Shown: positions 1-10,915, counted from the stretch's first letter. The stretch is DNA of 64,000 nt from Didymella arachidicola (GCA_016630955.3 CM050001.1:1054001-1118000), one strand, 5' to 3'. Program-made: numbers and translations. The notes: generated by a model not told the origin, from the sequence alone.

Positions 1-35
1 AGGGTGGCTGAATGACTGACCGCTTTGCCTCCCAG

Positions 36-1320
36 TACAAAAGAAAACTAGCGTCCCTATCCCAAAGATACTGGAGTGGAGCGATGACGCTTCGAATGAA
101 GTTGGTAGCGAGTACATAATCATGGAACACGCGTCAGGAATCTCACTGCACGAAAGATGGCCAAGCATGGACATAAGTGAGCGGATCCGGTGTGTACAGG
201 CGGTGTGCCGAAAACTGAGTGAGCTTGTCGACCTCGACTTCCCGGCTTACGGCAGCTTATACTTTGCGAATATGCCGCACATCGCTACTCAAAAGCTGCC
301 ATCTGATCAGGAATTTTCTATTGGTCCTCACTGTGGAGCCATATATTGGGGCTGCCACGTTGGACAGTCCAGATACTTCCACAATGTCGATCCCAATCCT
401 GGACCCTGTGAGTCGATTCACGTCCCTCAATGCTAGTGTAGCACTAAACGCAATGTTCAGGGCCTGATCTCGCTGCGTATTGTGACGGTCTCGTAGACAA
501 CGGAATTGCCAGGCTTCCGCCAACTGACCCAGCTCCACAGCGACCACGCTACCGTGGATCCGTCCAAGCACATCGCCAACTACTCGAGCAGGGTCGCGCA
601 GTCCTGAGCAAAATGGCCACGGACACTCGTATCCAACAGGCAGCTGTTCCTGTGATCTTTCATCCCGATCTACATAAACGCAACATCTTCGTTTCTGAAG
701 AAGATCCTACTATTGTCTCAGCTGTAATTGATTGGCAATCAACCAGCATCGAACCAGCATTCTGGTACGCAGATGAGGTACCGGACTTCGCGCAGCCTAT
801 TCCTGACTCCTCGAATGAAGGTTGCACGGAGCCTAAAAGCGAGGCGTGTGCCCAAGCGTTCGAAGCCTGTATTCAACTAATGACCCCAAAGCTGGCAACT
901 GCCAGATCGATGGACGAATTTTTATTCCGACCGTTTCGTTATTGCTATCGAACTTGGGAAGATGGCGCCGTTGCCTTCCGCGAGGAACTCATTCAAACAG
1001 CGCTACACTGGGAAGAGCTTGGCTTTAGGAAACCATGTCCTTTCCCTCTACCCTGCCCTGACGAACTTCTGCGCCATCAGCAGGATTACAAGCGTTTCGA
1101 AGCAGCTCAGCAGCTAAAGCATGGCTTGTCAGGTCTGCTCAATGCTGCGTCTGACGGCTGGGTTCCTTCCGAACAATGGGAAGCGGCTCAGTTGGCGCAT
1201 CGAGAGGTATTTGTAGGGATGTTGCAGGAGGTGCTAGGAAACGAGCAGCCGGACGATGAAGACCCAATCAAAAGCGAAGACGACCTCAAAGAGATCTGGC
1301 CGTTTGATCTGCAAGTGTGA
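36..1320 (+). CDS. APH-type phosphotransferase (kinase fold), 5' end outside window
   Basis: Two exons are visible, 36-407 and 461-1320, joined in frame across a 53-base intron (GTGAGT donor, ACTAAAC branch, TTCAG acceptor). A CCCAG acceptor at 31-35 with CTGAC upstream shows that at least one earlier exon lies outside the window, so about 409 residues are seen and the N-terminus is missing. Key motifs are EYIIMEHASG (hinge between lobes), HPDLHKRNIF (Brenner-type catalytic loop with Asp and Asn) and VIDWQS, the counterpart of the kinase DFG. This set is typical of fungal aminoglycoside-phosphotransferase-like proteins (PF01636), whose substrates are mostly unknown; antibiotic resistance should not be assumed. 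The tail is acidic. A broken relative lies at 13433-14655. Family call is firm, function open. Confidence 0.85.
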
Positions 1321-2302
1321 GAGTGTATTCAAACGTTCCTAGGAAGGTTGGCAAACTATATCGTTTTTGAACGCAGATCAAACAGTCTAAGCCGAGAAAG
1401 GACCGTGAACTATTAACTGAGCTGAAGAGTATTCCCTTTTTGTGCCTTTCGAAACTGCGGACGCACGCATGCCTGTCTAGGAAGACCACCTGCTGATGCA
1501 ATAATGCGTGCAGACTTTAGCAGTGTTGCTTCCGGCTTGACCTGCAACATCGCAATTTCTGTGTCGTTTCTGCAATATTGCACTTTATCACTTGCCGCAT
1601 CGAGAAGAGGTCATAAGCGACTATGCGCTGAATTCCTACGTTTGAGTCTTGTCGGCTTCCTTATCAAGACCTGCCTGCGCTAAGTTGGTGTATGCTAGTG
1701 TGCTGGTCGTGAATATAGTAGAGTATGGGCGGCTACTGCCCGGGCGCTTACGATAATGTTTGACCTACAGCAGCGTGATTCGGCTCCTGTTTTAGTGTCA
1801 GCGTATCGCCTGACTTAATCAACTAGTTAAGTCAATATCGTCGCAGCCCTACACTCAGTCTAATTCATCGCTGTTGACTCTCCTAGTATCGGCTGTTGTA
1901 AGTTAAGTACTGGAGAACCTGGAGCAAAAATGATCAGCACACTTGAAGATCACATGAAAGTCAAGCCTCACAGTTTGTACTGATGACTGGCATGCAATGG
2001 AAAACACTTCATTATCATAGGAAACGAAGGATGGAGAGGAATACTGATCAGGAACGAGTCTCTCTCAATGCTGAAGTTGAATCAGATTCGCATCGCAAGA
2101 GGTATGTAATATCAAATATGCTCCCACTTGATGCTCTACCAAAGCTCATACTAAGGCTGGATTCCCTCTTGTCATGCGCGTCACCAATAGTCAATTCTGT
2201 CATCCTCACACACTGAGCTACCACAACTGCGCAGCCTATCCTATTCTGCGAATTAGTCAGTCTAGCCTGGTCAGAAGCCGGTACCTAGTGCAGACCTTTC
2301 TC
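1321..2302. other. intergenic, nothing recognised
   Basis: About 980 bases of unremarkable composition after the phosphotransferase stop. Short open frames here (for example 1983-2216) have no coding character that I can defend. It probably holds the 3' ends of the flanking convergent genes. Confidence 0.5.
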
Positions 2303-2659
2303 TCAGCCCAGCTTGCTCTTCGCTTGTGCCTCAAGCGATGCTAGAACCCTGTCAAGCTCTGCATTCTTGTCCTTGGCATTTGTATCAAACACTTCCGTGG
2401 CGAGTTTATCGTGTGTTGACTTCTTCCTAGCCCAATCTTTTAGTACTGGGCTCTTCGCCTGCGAGTTGATTTGTAGCACCACATTGAGCTTCTGGGTACT
2501 AGAATCGTATCGTCCCGCATCAATGCGGCACTGAAACTCGGCGTCCTTGGATTTAGACGGTAAGATGCGGTTACCGTCTGCGACCGCAGCGGTGAACTTA
2601 GAGGCAGCACCGCTAAGCGACTTTGCCTTTTGGACGAAGGTTCCGATTGCTTTGGACAT
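2303..2659 (-). CDS. small lysine/alanine-rich protein of unknown function
   Basis: An uninterrupted 118-residue frame starts at an ATG (2659) and ends with TGA at 2303. The protein begins MSKAIGTFVQKAKSLSG and ends with a charged, probably helical stretch (ELDRVLASLEAQAKSKLG). There is no signal peptide, membrane segment or cysteine pattern; composition is soluble and amphipathic. I do not recognise a family. The balanced amino-acid use and lack of introns suggest a real gene, but no homologue could be checked. It is convergent with the phosphotransferase gene upstream. Confidence 0.6.
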   Translation of the reverse strand: MSKAIGTFVQKAKSLSGAASKFTAAVADGNRILPSKSKDAEFQCRIDAGRYDSSTQKLNVVLQINSQAKSPVLKDWARKKSTHDKLATEVFDTNAKDKNAELDRVLASLEAQAKSKLG

Positions 2660-3070
2660 CGTTTATCTGAAAGGATTATTGGCTATGCTTATGCCAATAT
2701 ACTCGCAAAGAATGAGGGAAACCCGCTGAGAATTGGTATGGAAGAGGTATGCGCTTTGCCCGACAAAAGGCGGACCTAGCATACCTTTTATATGTCAAGT
2801 ATTCTGGGCAAGTTAGTCATGTATGTGATGAGATGAGAGCTTACGCTCGATAGTGCGGGCGGCTAATTATCACGAGGAGCGGTGCAGTCTCTTGGCATAA
2901 TGTTGAAATCAACGTCATTTTAACGAATGAAAGGGCGAGAATAACATAAAACGCCCTTTATCCAGTTGTCTAAGTTTCAAACTACAAGGGCGATATGGGC
3001 TTCCATCTAGATGTAGTAATGCTTGATATTTACAGTAAATTTAATACACATTTCTTCAAAGACGCCTAAA

Positions 3071-3408
3071 TTACTTCCAGTCCACCTGGCCGGTGCCGTC
3101 CTCGTGTACATAAACCGTGCCAGTCCTTCTATCATTTTCACCCTTGAAAGGAATCGATATCACTGGCTTGGAATCGCTCGGATCGTCGTGGGATTGGTGG
3201 AGGCGTGTGCCCTCAATCTCAGCCTTCTTCACAGTCGGATTCTAAGTGGATCAAATCAGTCCTGGATACTACGAAACGGCGCCTCACACACCTCATTCTC
3301 CTGCTTCTTGCAGAACTGCTGGTCCACTTGACGGAGTTCAGGGTTGGCAAAGTCCTTAAGGGTGTTCGACCTAATGTACATACTCAACCTGCGAGAAGAG
3401 GGGATCAT
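3071..3408 (-). CDS. small spliced protein of unknown function
   Basis: Exon 1 (3408-3292, 39 codons, MIPSSRRLSMYIRS...) and exon 2 (3241-3071) join in phase 0 across a 50-base intron with donor GTGTGT, branch ACTGAT and acceptor CTTAG, giving 95 residues. The second exon reads smoothly as KKAEIEGTRLHQSHDD followed by VISIPFKGENDRRTGTVYV and ends DGTGQVDWK. The frame is open upstream of 3408 to 3438 without an ATG, so a 5' exon cannot be excluded. I considered a Tim21/Coa1-like mitochondrial protein because of the VISIPFKGE strand but cannot support it. No family recognised. Confidence 0.5.
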
Positions 3409-3830
3409 GTTGACCCTGGCCAAGAAGAAAGAGACCACCTAGACTCTTGACGATGGTCGTCAATCGTTACAAAGATGGCGTAAATGGACTTTCTGTCGAG
3501 CGAGACATGCTGTGGTCTAAATAGGGGCGTCTCGGCAAATAGTGCCTGATACTCAGTTTAGTGCAGTTCAGGCAGCCACAGCCACGCGAGCGGACCGCTT
3601 GTTTGATCACACGTGAGTCGTACCTCAGTATGGACACCTGTGGCACTTTCGACATGCAGGGGTGAAGCAACGATGAACATGGTTTTGGCGCGCGGTTGGC
3701 CCGAGCGCTAGCGCATCGACGCAAATACGTTATCTATGTATTCGGCCCGCCCCGCAAGGAGAAGCGGGACCACCTTGCCCCGCGAATGTAATCGCTTGTA
3801 CGAGCGCCGACGTTAAATCACCATTCCGCC

Positions 3831-5276
3831 ATGTCAGGAAGATGCTATCTCCGTCGAAGTTGTTACAGGACAGCCCCTCGAATTTACGGACGCAGATTCG
3901 TGACTTTTCATAGCTCAAGGATGGATCCTACCGTACCTCTTGAAGAGGAGAGTTTGGCTTGTTATTCTCCGGACGGATTTTATCCTATCACCGTCGGAGA
4001 AGTGCTCGACTCTAGCTACAAAGTCTTAGGGAAACTCGGCTATGGCGCGCATTCTACGGTCTGGCTCTGCCGACATATCAGGTACGTTCTGGAATATCCA
4101 CCTGTGAGGATCGTCTACTCATGTATGGAGAAGAGACCAAACATTCGTTGCCGTCAAAGTCTGTACTCGGGGTGGTCATCAATCTGCTCGCGTTCATCGG
4201 GAATTGCAATTCTACGAGCGAGTCGGTTCTATCAAGACAAGTCATCACGGCCAATCGTTCATTCGCGGTCTACTCGGGACGTTTGAAATCGCGGGCCCTA
4301 CTGGTCAGCATCTTTGTCTGGTTCATCCACCAATGCACATGACCATTCGGGATCTCCAATACATGAATGGCTCACGTCGATTGAATGAGCCCATCCTGAG
4401 GTGGACCCTCTCAAATGTTTTGAGTGCACTCGCCTTCTTGCACGATGAGGCTGAAGTCATACACACCGGTAAATCGCGGAAACCTATCTTGAACCTCCGA
4501 CTGATGAAAACAGACATCAATCCATCAAACATCATGTTGACGGTAGCCGATGAAGCCGTCCTTCATAATATCGAGAATGCTGAACTGGAGAACCTGTTGC
4601 CAAAGAAGATCGTAGACAGCGATCGCACGATCTACAGCTCTCATAAACTTGGCCTTCCCAGGGATGCGCTCTGGGGCGAGCCAGTACTTTGCGACTTCGG
4701 TGAGGTTCGCATAGGGAGACATCACAAGGGCCTCGTTCAGCCTGAGTTGTACCGCGCCCCTGAGGTACTGTTCAATATGGCCTGGGGCTCGGGTGTTGAT
4801 GTTTGGAGTGTCGCGGCTATGGTGAGTGTGCTTAACTCTTTGCGCTCACGCCATCAACTAAGTAGTGTAGGTGTGGGATTTGTTTGAGAATAGACACCTT
4901 TTCAATGCCGTCGACGAGACTGGACAGCCCTCAGCGACCCACCACGTCGCCGAGATGGTTGCGTATCTCGGATTGCCCCCGCCTGGATACATTGACCGAA
5001 GTGGAACCACACAAAGAGTTTTTGACCTTAAAGGTAAGTTTTTGTGCTCTAATCCATCTGTTGCAAACGAGCTAAGTTGCATGAGGCCAATGGAAGGGTG
5101 ATGGCGGAGTACTCGTTCCTGCGCTCTCCCTTGACGATACGATCACTGCACTTGATGGCGAGAATAAGCGTTTGTTTTCAATTTTCATCAAGTCCATGCT
5201 GGACTGGCTGCCCGAGAAGAGGAAAGCCGCCCACGAATTACTTCAGGACCCCTGGCTCAGCACCGCAATTTCTTAG
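3831..5276 (+). CDS. SRPK-type serine/threonine protein kinase
   Basis: Five exons (3831-4081, 4131-4468, 4514-4821, 4871-5033, 5086-5276) join in frame across 45-52 base introns to give 416 residues. The glycine-rich loop reads GKLGYGAHSTVWL, the invariant lysine lies in FVAVKVC, the catalytic region spans the exon 2/3 junction (EVIHTDINPSNIML, with the HRD histidine kept and Asp and Asn in place), DFG appears as CDFGEVR, and the APE region as YRAPEVL. This short spacer and the ELQFYERV/GSIKT insert are typical of the SRPK-like kinases expanded in filamentous fungi; the family phosphorylates RS-rich proteins, but these fungal copies are mostly uncharacterised. Residues 1-30 (MSGRCYLRRSC...) could be a presequence; an alternative start is the ATG at 3921. 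The gene faces a dead relative at 5774-6880. Confidence 0.85.
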
Positions 5277-5773
5277 CAGACACGTTTCTGTGGTGTTAGC
5301 ATGCACGTTTGATTGAAGACGACTCGGGATTGAGCTTCTCTCTTGTTTCCATGTCCAGCTGAGCGTCTACAAGCCCCGCCTGCAAACCGAGTAGATAATC
5401 CGTTTGACCGTAGAATTGGGGGTCTGGCTTTCGAGTTGATGATATGTATTAAATGCTCACGACTCTGGATACAAGACTGCGTCGAACTGAAGGTAGCAAG
5501 TCCAGCCAACAAGGCATTCAAATCATCGCGGAACTGCTGCGATAGTAGATGCAGAACCCAGGCACGCAGTCATAGGGACCGGAGTAGAAGAGTAAACGTA
5601 TGTGGTCCATTTGGGTATCTTACACGGCAATGTGTGCAAGCAGAGCTGCTGTTCGTAAATTTCCCACAGACGTTGGCTGGATTCTCAACCCTTTCTTTTC
5701 TGATTGCATCATCAAATCGAGACCATTAGCTAATCCTGGTGACACCCATTAAGCCACTATGCTCCCACCTGAA

Positions 5774-6880
5774 TCAATTGTGAGTGTGTTGGCTTTTATG
5801 CAACCAACTGTCTTGGAGGATGTCTTTCGCCGATGCCCTGGCACGGGACTCAAACCACAACATCCTGTGAATGAGCGTACCTGCGCGAAGTATGTCTTCT
5901 CTGCTCAGATCGGCGTTCCTCTCTCCATCGAAGTACATCTCTTATAGCCAGTCTTGGAGTGAATAGGCGGACTCCTCGCCTGGCGAACCCGCATCCATCT
6001 TGCGCCACTGTGCTTGCCAATGCCCAGGCGTTTCATCACTAGCCACTTCCAGCATTTGACGGACGAGGATTGTGGGGGTAGTCATGAAGCTGTCGAACAG
6101 CAGTTGGCCGACAACTGGCTCAAAGAACTAGCGAAGCGTCTCAGTTTTGTCTTGCCATGGTCACACTAAAAGTGTTTACAGCTTGGACTCACCATGCAGC
6201 CCATACTCCATAGATCCACATGCCAGTCTACTTTATCCCGGAATATGATCTCGGGGGCCTGGAGTGGTAATGGACTGTGAATTTTCTCCGGAACATCAGC
6301 GTCTCGACAAGCTTGACCGAAGTGTACGATTTTGATTGCATCGAGCGGGATATTGTATTTGGTCGAATACGAAGCGAGCTTCACGAGGTAGCGAGGCATG
6401 TCAGGCTCTAGCGGATTTTTGTCGACTCGTCGAACGTGCCCAGTCTTCGGAGTACCCAACTTCTTGTAGACTTCTTCTTCTTGTAGATCGTGTAACAAAG
6501 GAACGGTGAAGGCTACATTCGTATGTAGATCTAAGAAGCTTGAGTGGTATAGCCTCTAGCCGCAACATTTAGACGCACCTGCGTGTCCAATTCCCTGTTG
6601 ATACAAGAAAGACAAACCGAGCAGAGTTTGTTTCGCAACCTTCCTCGCAATCTCACCGGGAAGTCTTTCATCGTCGAAATGCCTCTCAAGAACATCGGCA
6701 ACGCTTCGCCCCAGTAACTCTAGAACAAAGCAATGTGGGTGCCATTCACGTTGTAACCTCCCCATCGAAGTCCCAACGAACTCCAACTCGTTCCTGCTCC
6801 GCCGAACTCTTAGGATAGACAGTTTTGCCTCTGCCAACGGACACATCTGTGAACTTCTTCCAGACATTGCCTTCAACGGC
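5774..6880 (-). pseudogene. dead SRPK-type kinase
   Basis: Reading the minus strand: CFVLELLGRSVADV, an intron near 6587-6541 (GTGCGT...TTAG), the catalytic loop, DLWSMGCM, a second intron near 6189-6124, then the C-lobe to a terminal TGA at 5774-5776. Four defects are visible. The loop reads HADLHTNVAFT, one codon shorter than the usual DLHTxN spacing. DFG is HFG (IKIVHFGQA). A frameshift separates NVNGTH from CFVLELLG around 6730. An in-frame TAA at 5942-5944 cuts off the last 56 codons, which otherwise read on normally. The N-lobe upstream is not recognisable. This is a pseudogene rather than a designed pseudokinase because damage includes a frameshift and a stop. It is convergent with the intact kinase at 3831-5276. 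Confidence 0.75.
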
Positions 6881-7571
6881 CTTATTGACAGCCGAACTGA
6901 TCGACTTCTTCATCGCGATAGTTCGGTGCTAGGCTTGGAGGTTTAGCTGTAAGTTACACCCAACCTCATCGAAGATCCTTACTTACGAGTGATGCACGGG
7001 CTGGACAGGCTCTTAGGTGGCTGATAGGAAGCTCGAGTTTGCAATTGCAGTAGCAGATGTTGGACTTGGAGATGCAGTACATCAGGCATGCTACGAACCT
7101 TTTATCTAGTCGTGTGGAAACGATCTAGAATACTTTGATGGATCGGAACCGCCGGACGCGCTCACGGTTTTGATCTTCCAGCCCCTGACTGAAACCTACT
7201 AGATCGCGCGTGTAATGCGGCACAGTCCTATTACATTTCTATGTTGACGTCTTACGTATATTGGCTCGTACCTATGCCACTGAGCACATACATTCGATTC
7301 TCGTATTCTCTATTTGTGGTAGGTACCTGTCAAAGGATCGGTGGGTTCAAGAATCGAAATGCATGTGACGACTACAAGCGTCAAAGCTATCGTTACTATG
7401 CAGTAGCAGTAGCCCATGAGCTACACCGTCTATCGCTGACGCTCTCCGACGGATCACAGATCTGTACAAGCACAACCGATGCCTCAGAGTGACCTGATTC
7501 TTACCTTGGTTCTTAGCTCGTGTGAATCAACCACAGATCACGTGCAGTCACCATGGTCCAAGCGCATAACT
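6881..7571. other. intergenic, nothing recognised
   Basis: No supported gene. The minus strand above 6880 keeps an open frame starting MKKSISSAVNKAVEGNVWKKF that ends in a stop inside the kinase remnant; it could be decayed N-terminal kinase sequence but shows no kinase motif. Confidence 0.4.
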
Positions 7572-7885
7572 TATGGGTTGTTTTCGAAATGATGAACCCA
7601 CCCCGTAACATACTAGAAAGAGGCTATGTATGCCTATACATCGCATAGAGACATGAGGGCTTATAAATAGCCCTAGGTAAGGTATAGAATACTATATATA
7701 TCCTAATGATTAAGAGCATATAAGTCCATCTACTATGTAGCTGTGTGTAATAGGGGTATACAGAAGAGAGCTTTGATGTTCGTGTGTTCTTAGTATACAG
7801 ACTATAATATACGCACGTAGTATAGGATATACGCCTAGAAACCCTGGATTTCGGCTCTCACGTGGTGGGTTCAACATTTCGAAAA
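7572..7885 (+). mobile_element. MITE-like element, complete copy A of an inverted pair
   Basis: The segment ends in imperfect terminal inverted repeats: TTTTCGAAATGATGAACCCA at 7581 and the reverse complement TTTTCGAAATGTTGAACCCA at the right end (about 25 bases, 2 mismatches). The interior has no ORF and is TA-rich. Bases 7572-7868 are repeated without any difference that I could find, in reverse orientation, at 14657-14953. A clear target duplication was not found. Non-autonomous DNA transposon is the best reading. Confidence 0.6.
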
Positions 7886-8643
7886 TCATAAATAAATTAG
7901 CTCCTGCATTCTACCAACCAAATCGCATGCTGGGCCGATGCGATGCACTGGCTGGTTCTTTGCACGAGCTGGTCGAATACGTGAGGTAGGATAAGCGCTG
8001 GGCTATCTTGCCGCCTCGCCCCTTTCAGTTGCCGTACCATTTCTAACGAACCAAAAATTGGGTTGCGATGACGATTTGGTTGGGTCGTCACAGAGGCTTG
8101 CGGCACAGCTTCGCAGATTCGAAGCTGATGCCTACAGCATGAAAGGGCATAAAGCCCTAAACGGTGCCCATGAGAACAGACAAACATCCACGACTCTCAT
8201 TCCTTGCTGTGCAAAATCACAATCCTGCACGCACACGCAATCTAAGAGCATTGCTTTTCTCACATCCGAAGCTCAATTCCTCACAACAATGGCGGCTAGA
8301 TACGTTTCCAGCCAACTCATCCAAAACGTTCAGAAAGGTGCAAAAGCCGTTGCAGTTGAATTCGTCGAGAAGACGGATACTTGGAGCCGTCCAGCAGGCT
8401 TTCCTTCTGCTAGCGTCAGATCTGAGTTTGTCCAGGTGGTCCAAGCTAATATTGACACTCTCCACTCCACAACCATCACGGTTGCTATGAAGTAAGCCAC
8501 TTGAATCTTCTCCTGTTAGGTGTACTCACCCTCAGAAAAGGGAATCGGAACATGTCGCACGGTTGGGTGCGGGGGCTGCAGGTATAGGATCTTAAGAAGA
8601 GTGTGTATGTTGTTGTATTGTTTCAGCATCATAGCTCAGCTTA

Positions 8644-10743
8644 CCGAGTCCGTGCGCGTGACGCCCACCATCGCGTAACGCCCCGCTAAGCAAATCGCAC
8701 CCCATCTTCAACACCCCATAGCTCAGTCAATATGGACTCAATTCAAGAAGCGGCTACAGAATTCGATTTGCGCAATCATAAAGAACAACTTTCATACACA
8801 AAGTTTGCTAAAGCAAAGGGAGTTGATCGGTCTACGTTAGCGCGGAGGCACAAAGGGGTTTCAACTTCTAGGGAGGTCAAAGCAGTTAACCAACGGAAAC
8901 TCAACAACACTGAAGAACAAGAGCTTATTAAGCTTATTAATAAGCTTACTGAGGACGGATTCCCTCCTAACAGGCTTCAAATCCGAAATTACGCGTCTAA
9001 AGTAGCTGGTAGCAGCGTCTCTGATAGCTGGGTTACTCGCTTCCTCCACCGTCACACAGCTGAACTGGTCACCAAATGGGCAACAGGGAAGGATCGCAAT
9101 CGCCACCAAGCTGACTCAGGGGCTTCTTTTGAGGCCTACTTCACACTTCTACACAGCAAGATAGCTGAGTACAGCATTGAGCCTCAGCACATGTACAATA
9201 TGGATGAGAAGGGCTTCATGATCGGGGTACTTGAACGTGCAAAACGAGTGTTCTCCCGGCCACTGTGGGACAGCAAGCAAGTCAGAGGTACTCTCCAAGA
9301 CGGCTCACGGGAGTGGATCACGCTTATTGCTTGCATAAGTGCCTCAGGGGAAGCCCTGCCAGCAAGCCTCATATACCCAGCAGCCAATCAAGCTATATAC
9401 TCAGGCTGGGTGGAGGATATCAAGCCAGGGGAACACTCAGTCTTTGTCAGCTCATCTAGTACAGGCTGGAGCAACAACGAGATAGCTCTTGCCTGGCTTG
9501 AACAGGTGTTCGATCGCGCTACTAAGGCCACAGCACGGAGAAAGTATCGTCTTTTGATACTTGACGGCCACGGGAGCCACGTTACCCCTGACTTTATTGA
9601 GTACGCCAACCAACGCAAGATACTCGTGATGATCCTTCCCCCTCACTCAACACACAGGCTCCAGCCACTGGACGTTTGCCTGTTCTCACCTCTGGCACGA
9701 GCATACTCAAATGAGCTTACGCAGTTCCTCCAAAGCAGTCAGGGGACCTCTCCAGTCACTAAATCAAACTTCTTACACCTGTTCTGGGCGGCGTGGCAGA
9801 GCTCATTTCAGGAGTCAACAATCGTCAACTCCTTTGCAGCCACAGGGATATGGCCCCCTGACGCCTCTGCTGTACTCAAACAAGTCAACAACACTTATAC
9901 AGACAAAGAAGAACAATCAGGAGCTCTTAGACCAACAGACTGGAGGCGTATAAGGCAGGTACTTAAGGATCATGTGAAGGAACCTGACAGTGAGGCAGTG
10001 CGGGAGCTGACAGGGGCAATTCACTCTCTTACTGCCCAGGTTGAGCTGCTTACTGAGCAGAACAAAGGCCTGCAGGAGTCTCTTGCACACAGGAAGAAGC
10101 ACAATAAGAAGAGTAAGCCCCTGAGTCTCCAACAGCGGAAGGAGTACCAAAGTCAACCTGTATTTTGGTCTCCTCGGAAGGTCAGAGAGGCACACTATCG
10201 TCGGAAGATCAATGAGCAAGAACAGGAGGAGCAGCATCTTCAAAAGCTACGTCAGAAGCAAGAGCAAGTAGCAATTAAGCTTCAGAGAGCAAGAGAGGCT
10301 CAGGAGAAGCGTACAGAGCGTGAGAGAGCTAAGGAGGTGAGGGTGCAGGAGAAGGCTAAGAAGGCAGCTGAAGCGCAGCGTCAAAGGGACGCTCGTCAAG
10401 CTACTACTGCTATCCAATTATCCCAAAAGGGTAAGCGTAAAGCCTTAAAAGCTACCTCAGGTAGCAATAAGCGTCAGAAACAAGCTGGTGATGCTGGTGG
10501 TGCGAAAGAAGCCCCTGAGGCACCCTCAGCTCCTCCACCAGTCACTACTCGCCGCGGACGCAACGTTAGGCTTCCAAGTAAATACAAGTAGCACAAGTAG
10601 TTCACATAGGTCTATTTACTACTCTACTACAATATTATACAATATTTGCTGTTGTTGGTGGCTCAGTAACCTTATTTTTCAACAAGTCGATAGGATCTCA
10701 GCGGGGCGTTACGCGATGGTGGGCGTCACGCGCACGGACTCGG
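8644..10743 (+). mobile_element. DNA transposon T1 (pogo/Fot-like)
   Basis: A 2100-base element with perfect 44-base terminal inverted repeats (8644-8687 and 10700-10743) starting CCGAGTCCGTGCGCGTGACG, flanked by TA on both sides. The TIR contains CGCGTGACGCCC and CGCGTAACGCCC at a 17-base period. The undisturbed target is seen at 23501-23659, which confirms TA as the duplicated site. It carries one open transposase gene and looks intact. Confidence 0.9.
8732..10591 (+). CDS. pogo/Fot-type DDE transposase of T1
   Basis: A 619-residue uninterrupted frame. Residues about 20-60 form the psq-type HTH (YTKFAKAKGVDRSTLARRHK), residues 75-135 a CENP-B/Tc5-type HTH ending in WVTRFLHRH, and residues 150-330 the DDE_1 nuclease: YNMDEKGF (Asp near 158), LILDGHGSHVT (Asp near 277) and LQPLDV (Asp near 313). 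A Lys/Glu-rich coiled coil and basic tail (GRNVRLPSKYK) follow. It would cut and paste its own element at TA. All catalytic residues are present, so it may be active. The same architecture is shared with the transposases of T2-T5. Confidence 0.92.
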   Translation: MDSIQEAATEFDLRNHKEQLSYTKFAKAKGVDRSTLARRHKGVSTSREVKAVNQRKLNNTEEQELIKLINKLTEDGFPPNRLQIRNYASKVAGSSVSDSWVTRFLHRHTAELVTKWATGKDRNRHQADSGASFEAYFTLLHSKIAEYSIEPQHMYNMDEKGFMIGVLERAKRVFSRPLWDSKQVRGTLQDGSREWITLIACISASGEALPASLIYPAANQAIYSGWVEDIKPGEHSVFVSSSSTGWSNNEIALAWLEQVFDRATKATARRKYRLLILDGHGSHVTPDFIEYANQRKILVMILPPHSTHRLQPLDVCLFSPLARAYSNELTQFLQSSQGTSPVTKSNFLHLFWAAWQSSFQESTIVNSFAATGIWPPDASAVLKQVNNTYTDKEEQSGALRPTDWRRIRQVLKDHVKEPDSEAVRELTGAIHSLTAQVELLTEQNKGLQESLAHRKKHNKKSKPLSLQQRKEYQSQPVFWSPRKVREAHYRRKINEQEQEEQHLQKLRQKQEQVAIKLQRAREAQEKRTERERAKEVRVQEKAKKAAEAQRQRDARQATTAIQLSQKGKRKALKATSGSNKRQKQAGDAGGAKEAPEAPSAPPPVTTRRGRNVRLPSKYK

Positions 10744-10915
10744 TATATCTAGGCCCTTGCGCGGCACGATTAGTAACACAGTTTAGGTTCACGACAGCGC
10801 TTGGCCTGCGACAGAACATCAGAGTGACAAGGACAAGCGCATGCATTACACAGCTTTTGAACTGGACAACAATCGCAATGTTGTACGCACATCTCACTTC
10901 GTGCAGAAAAAGTAA

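Larger units (their letters stand above)
8553..10813. mobile_element. 159-base TG..CA element (solo-LTR-like), copy 1, split by T1
   Basis: The element runs TGTCGCA...TGCGACA and is flanked by GAACA at 8548-8552 and 10814-10818. Subtracting T1 (8644-10743) and its extra TA leaves exactly 159 bases, the same length as copy 2 at 23501-23659. Inverted TGTCGCA/TGCGACA ends and a 5-base duplication fit a solo LTR of a small LTR element; a MITE is the alternative. The few differences between copies lie in the first 45 bases and are transitions. Confidence 0.65.
8289..10915 (+). pseudogene. small gene split by nested insertions
   Basis: A first coding block starts at the ATG 8289 (MAARYVSSQLIQNVQKGAKA) and reads to about 8491; its upstream sequence is pyrimidine-rich as expected for a fungal 5' leader. 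A block upstream of 8553 (...PQKRESE) continues after 10813 once the 159-base element, its GAACA duplication and transposon T1 are removed, reading HQSDKDKRMHYTAFELDNN and ending FVQKK-TAA at 10913-10915. Between blocks, a GTAAGC donor (8492) and TTAG acceptor (8519) would preserve frame, but the implied 28-base intron is unusually short, so the exact splice is unresolved. The product would be about 110 residues, family unknown. The gene cannot be expressed intact now. Confidence 0.5.

Noticed and set aside
36..1320. Reading the APH-like gene as an antibiotic-resistance determinant
   Set aside because: Fungal proteins of this fold are numerous and mostly unrelated to aminoglycoside resistance; nothing in the sequence shows the substrate.
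3023..3331. 102-codon plus-strand hydrophobic frame
   Set aside because: Opposite strand of the spliced small gene at 3071-3408, which has consensus splice sites and better composition.
8492..8519. 28-base intron in the disrupted small gene
   Set aside because: It restores frame but is shorter than any other intron seen here; left as unresolved rather than annotated.
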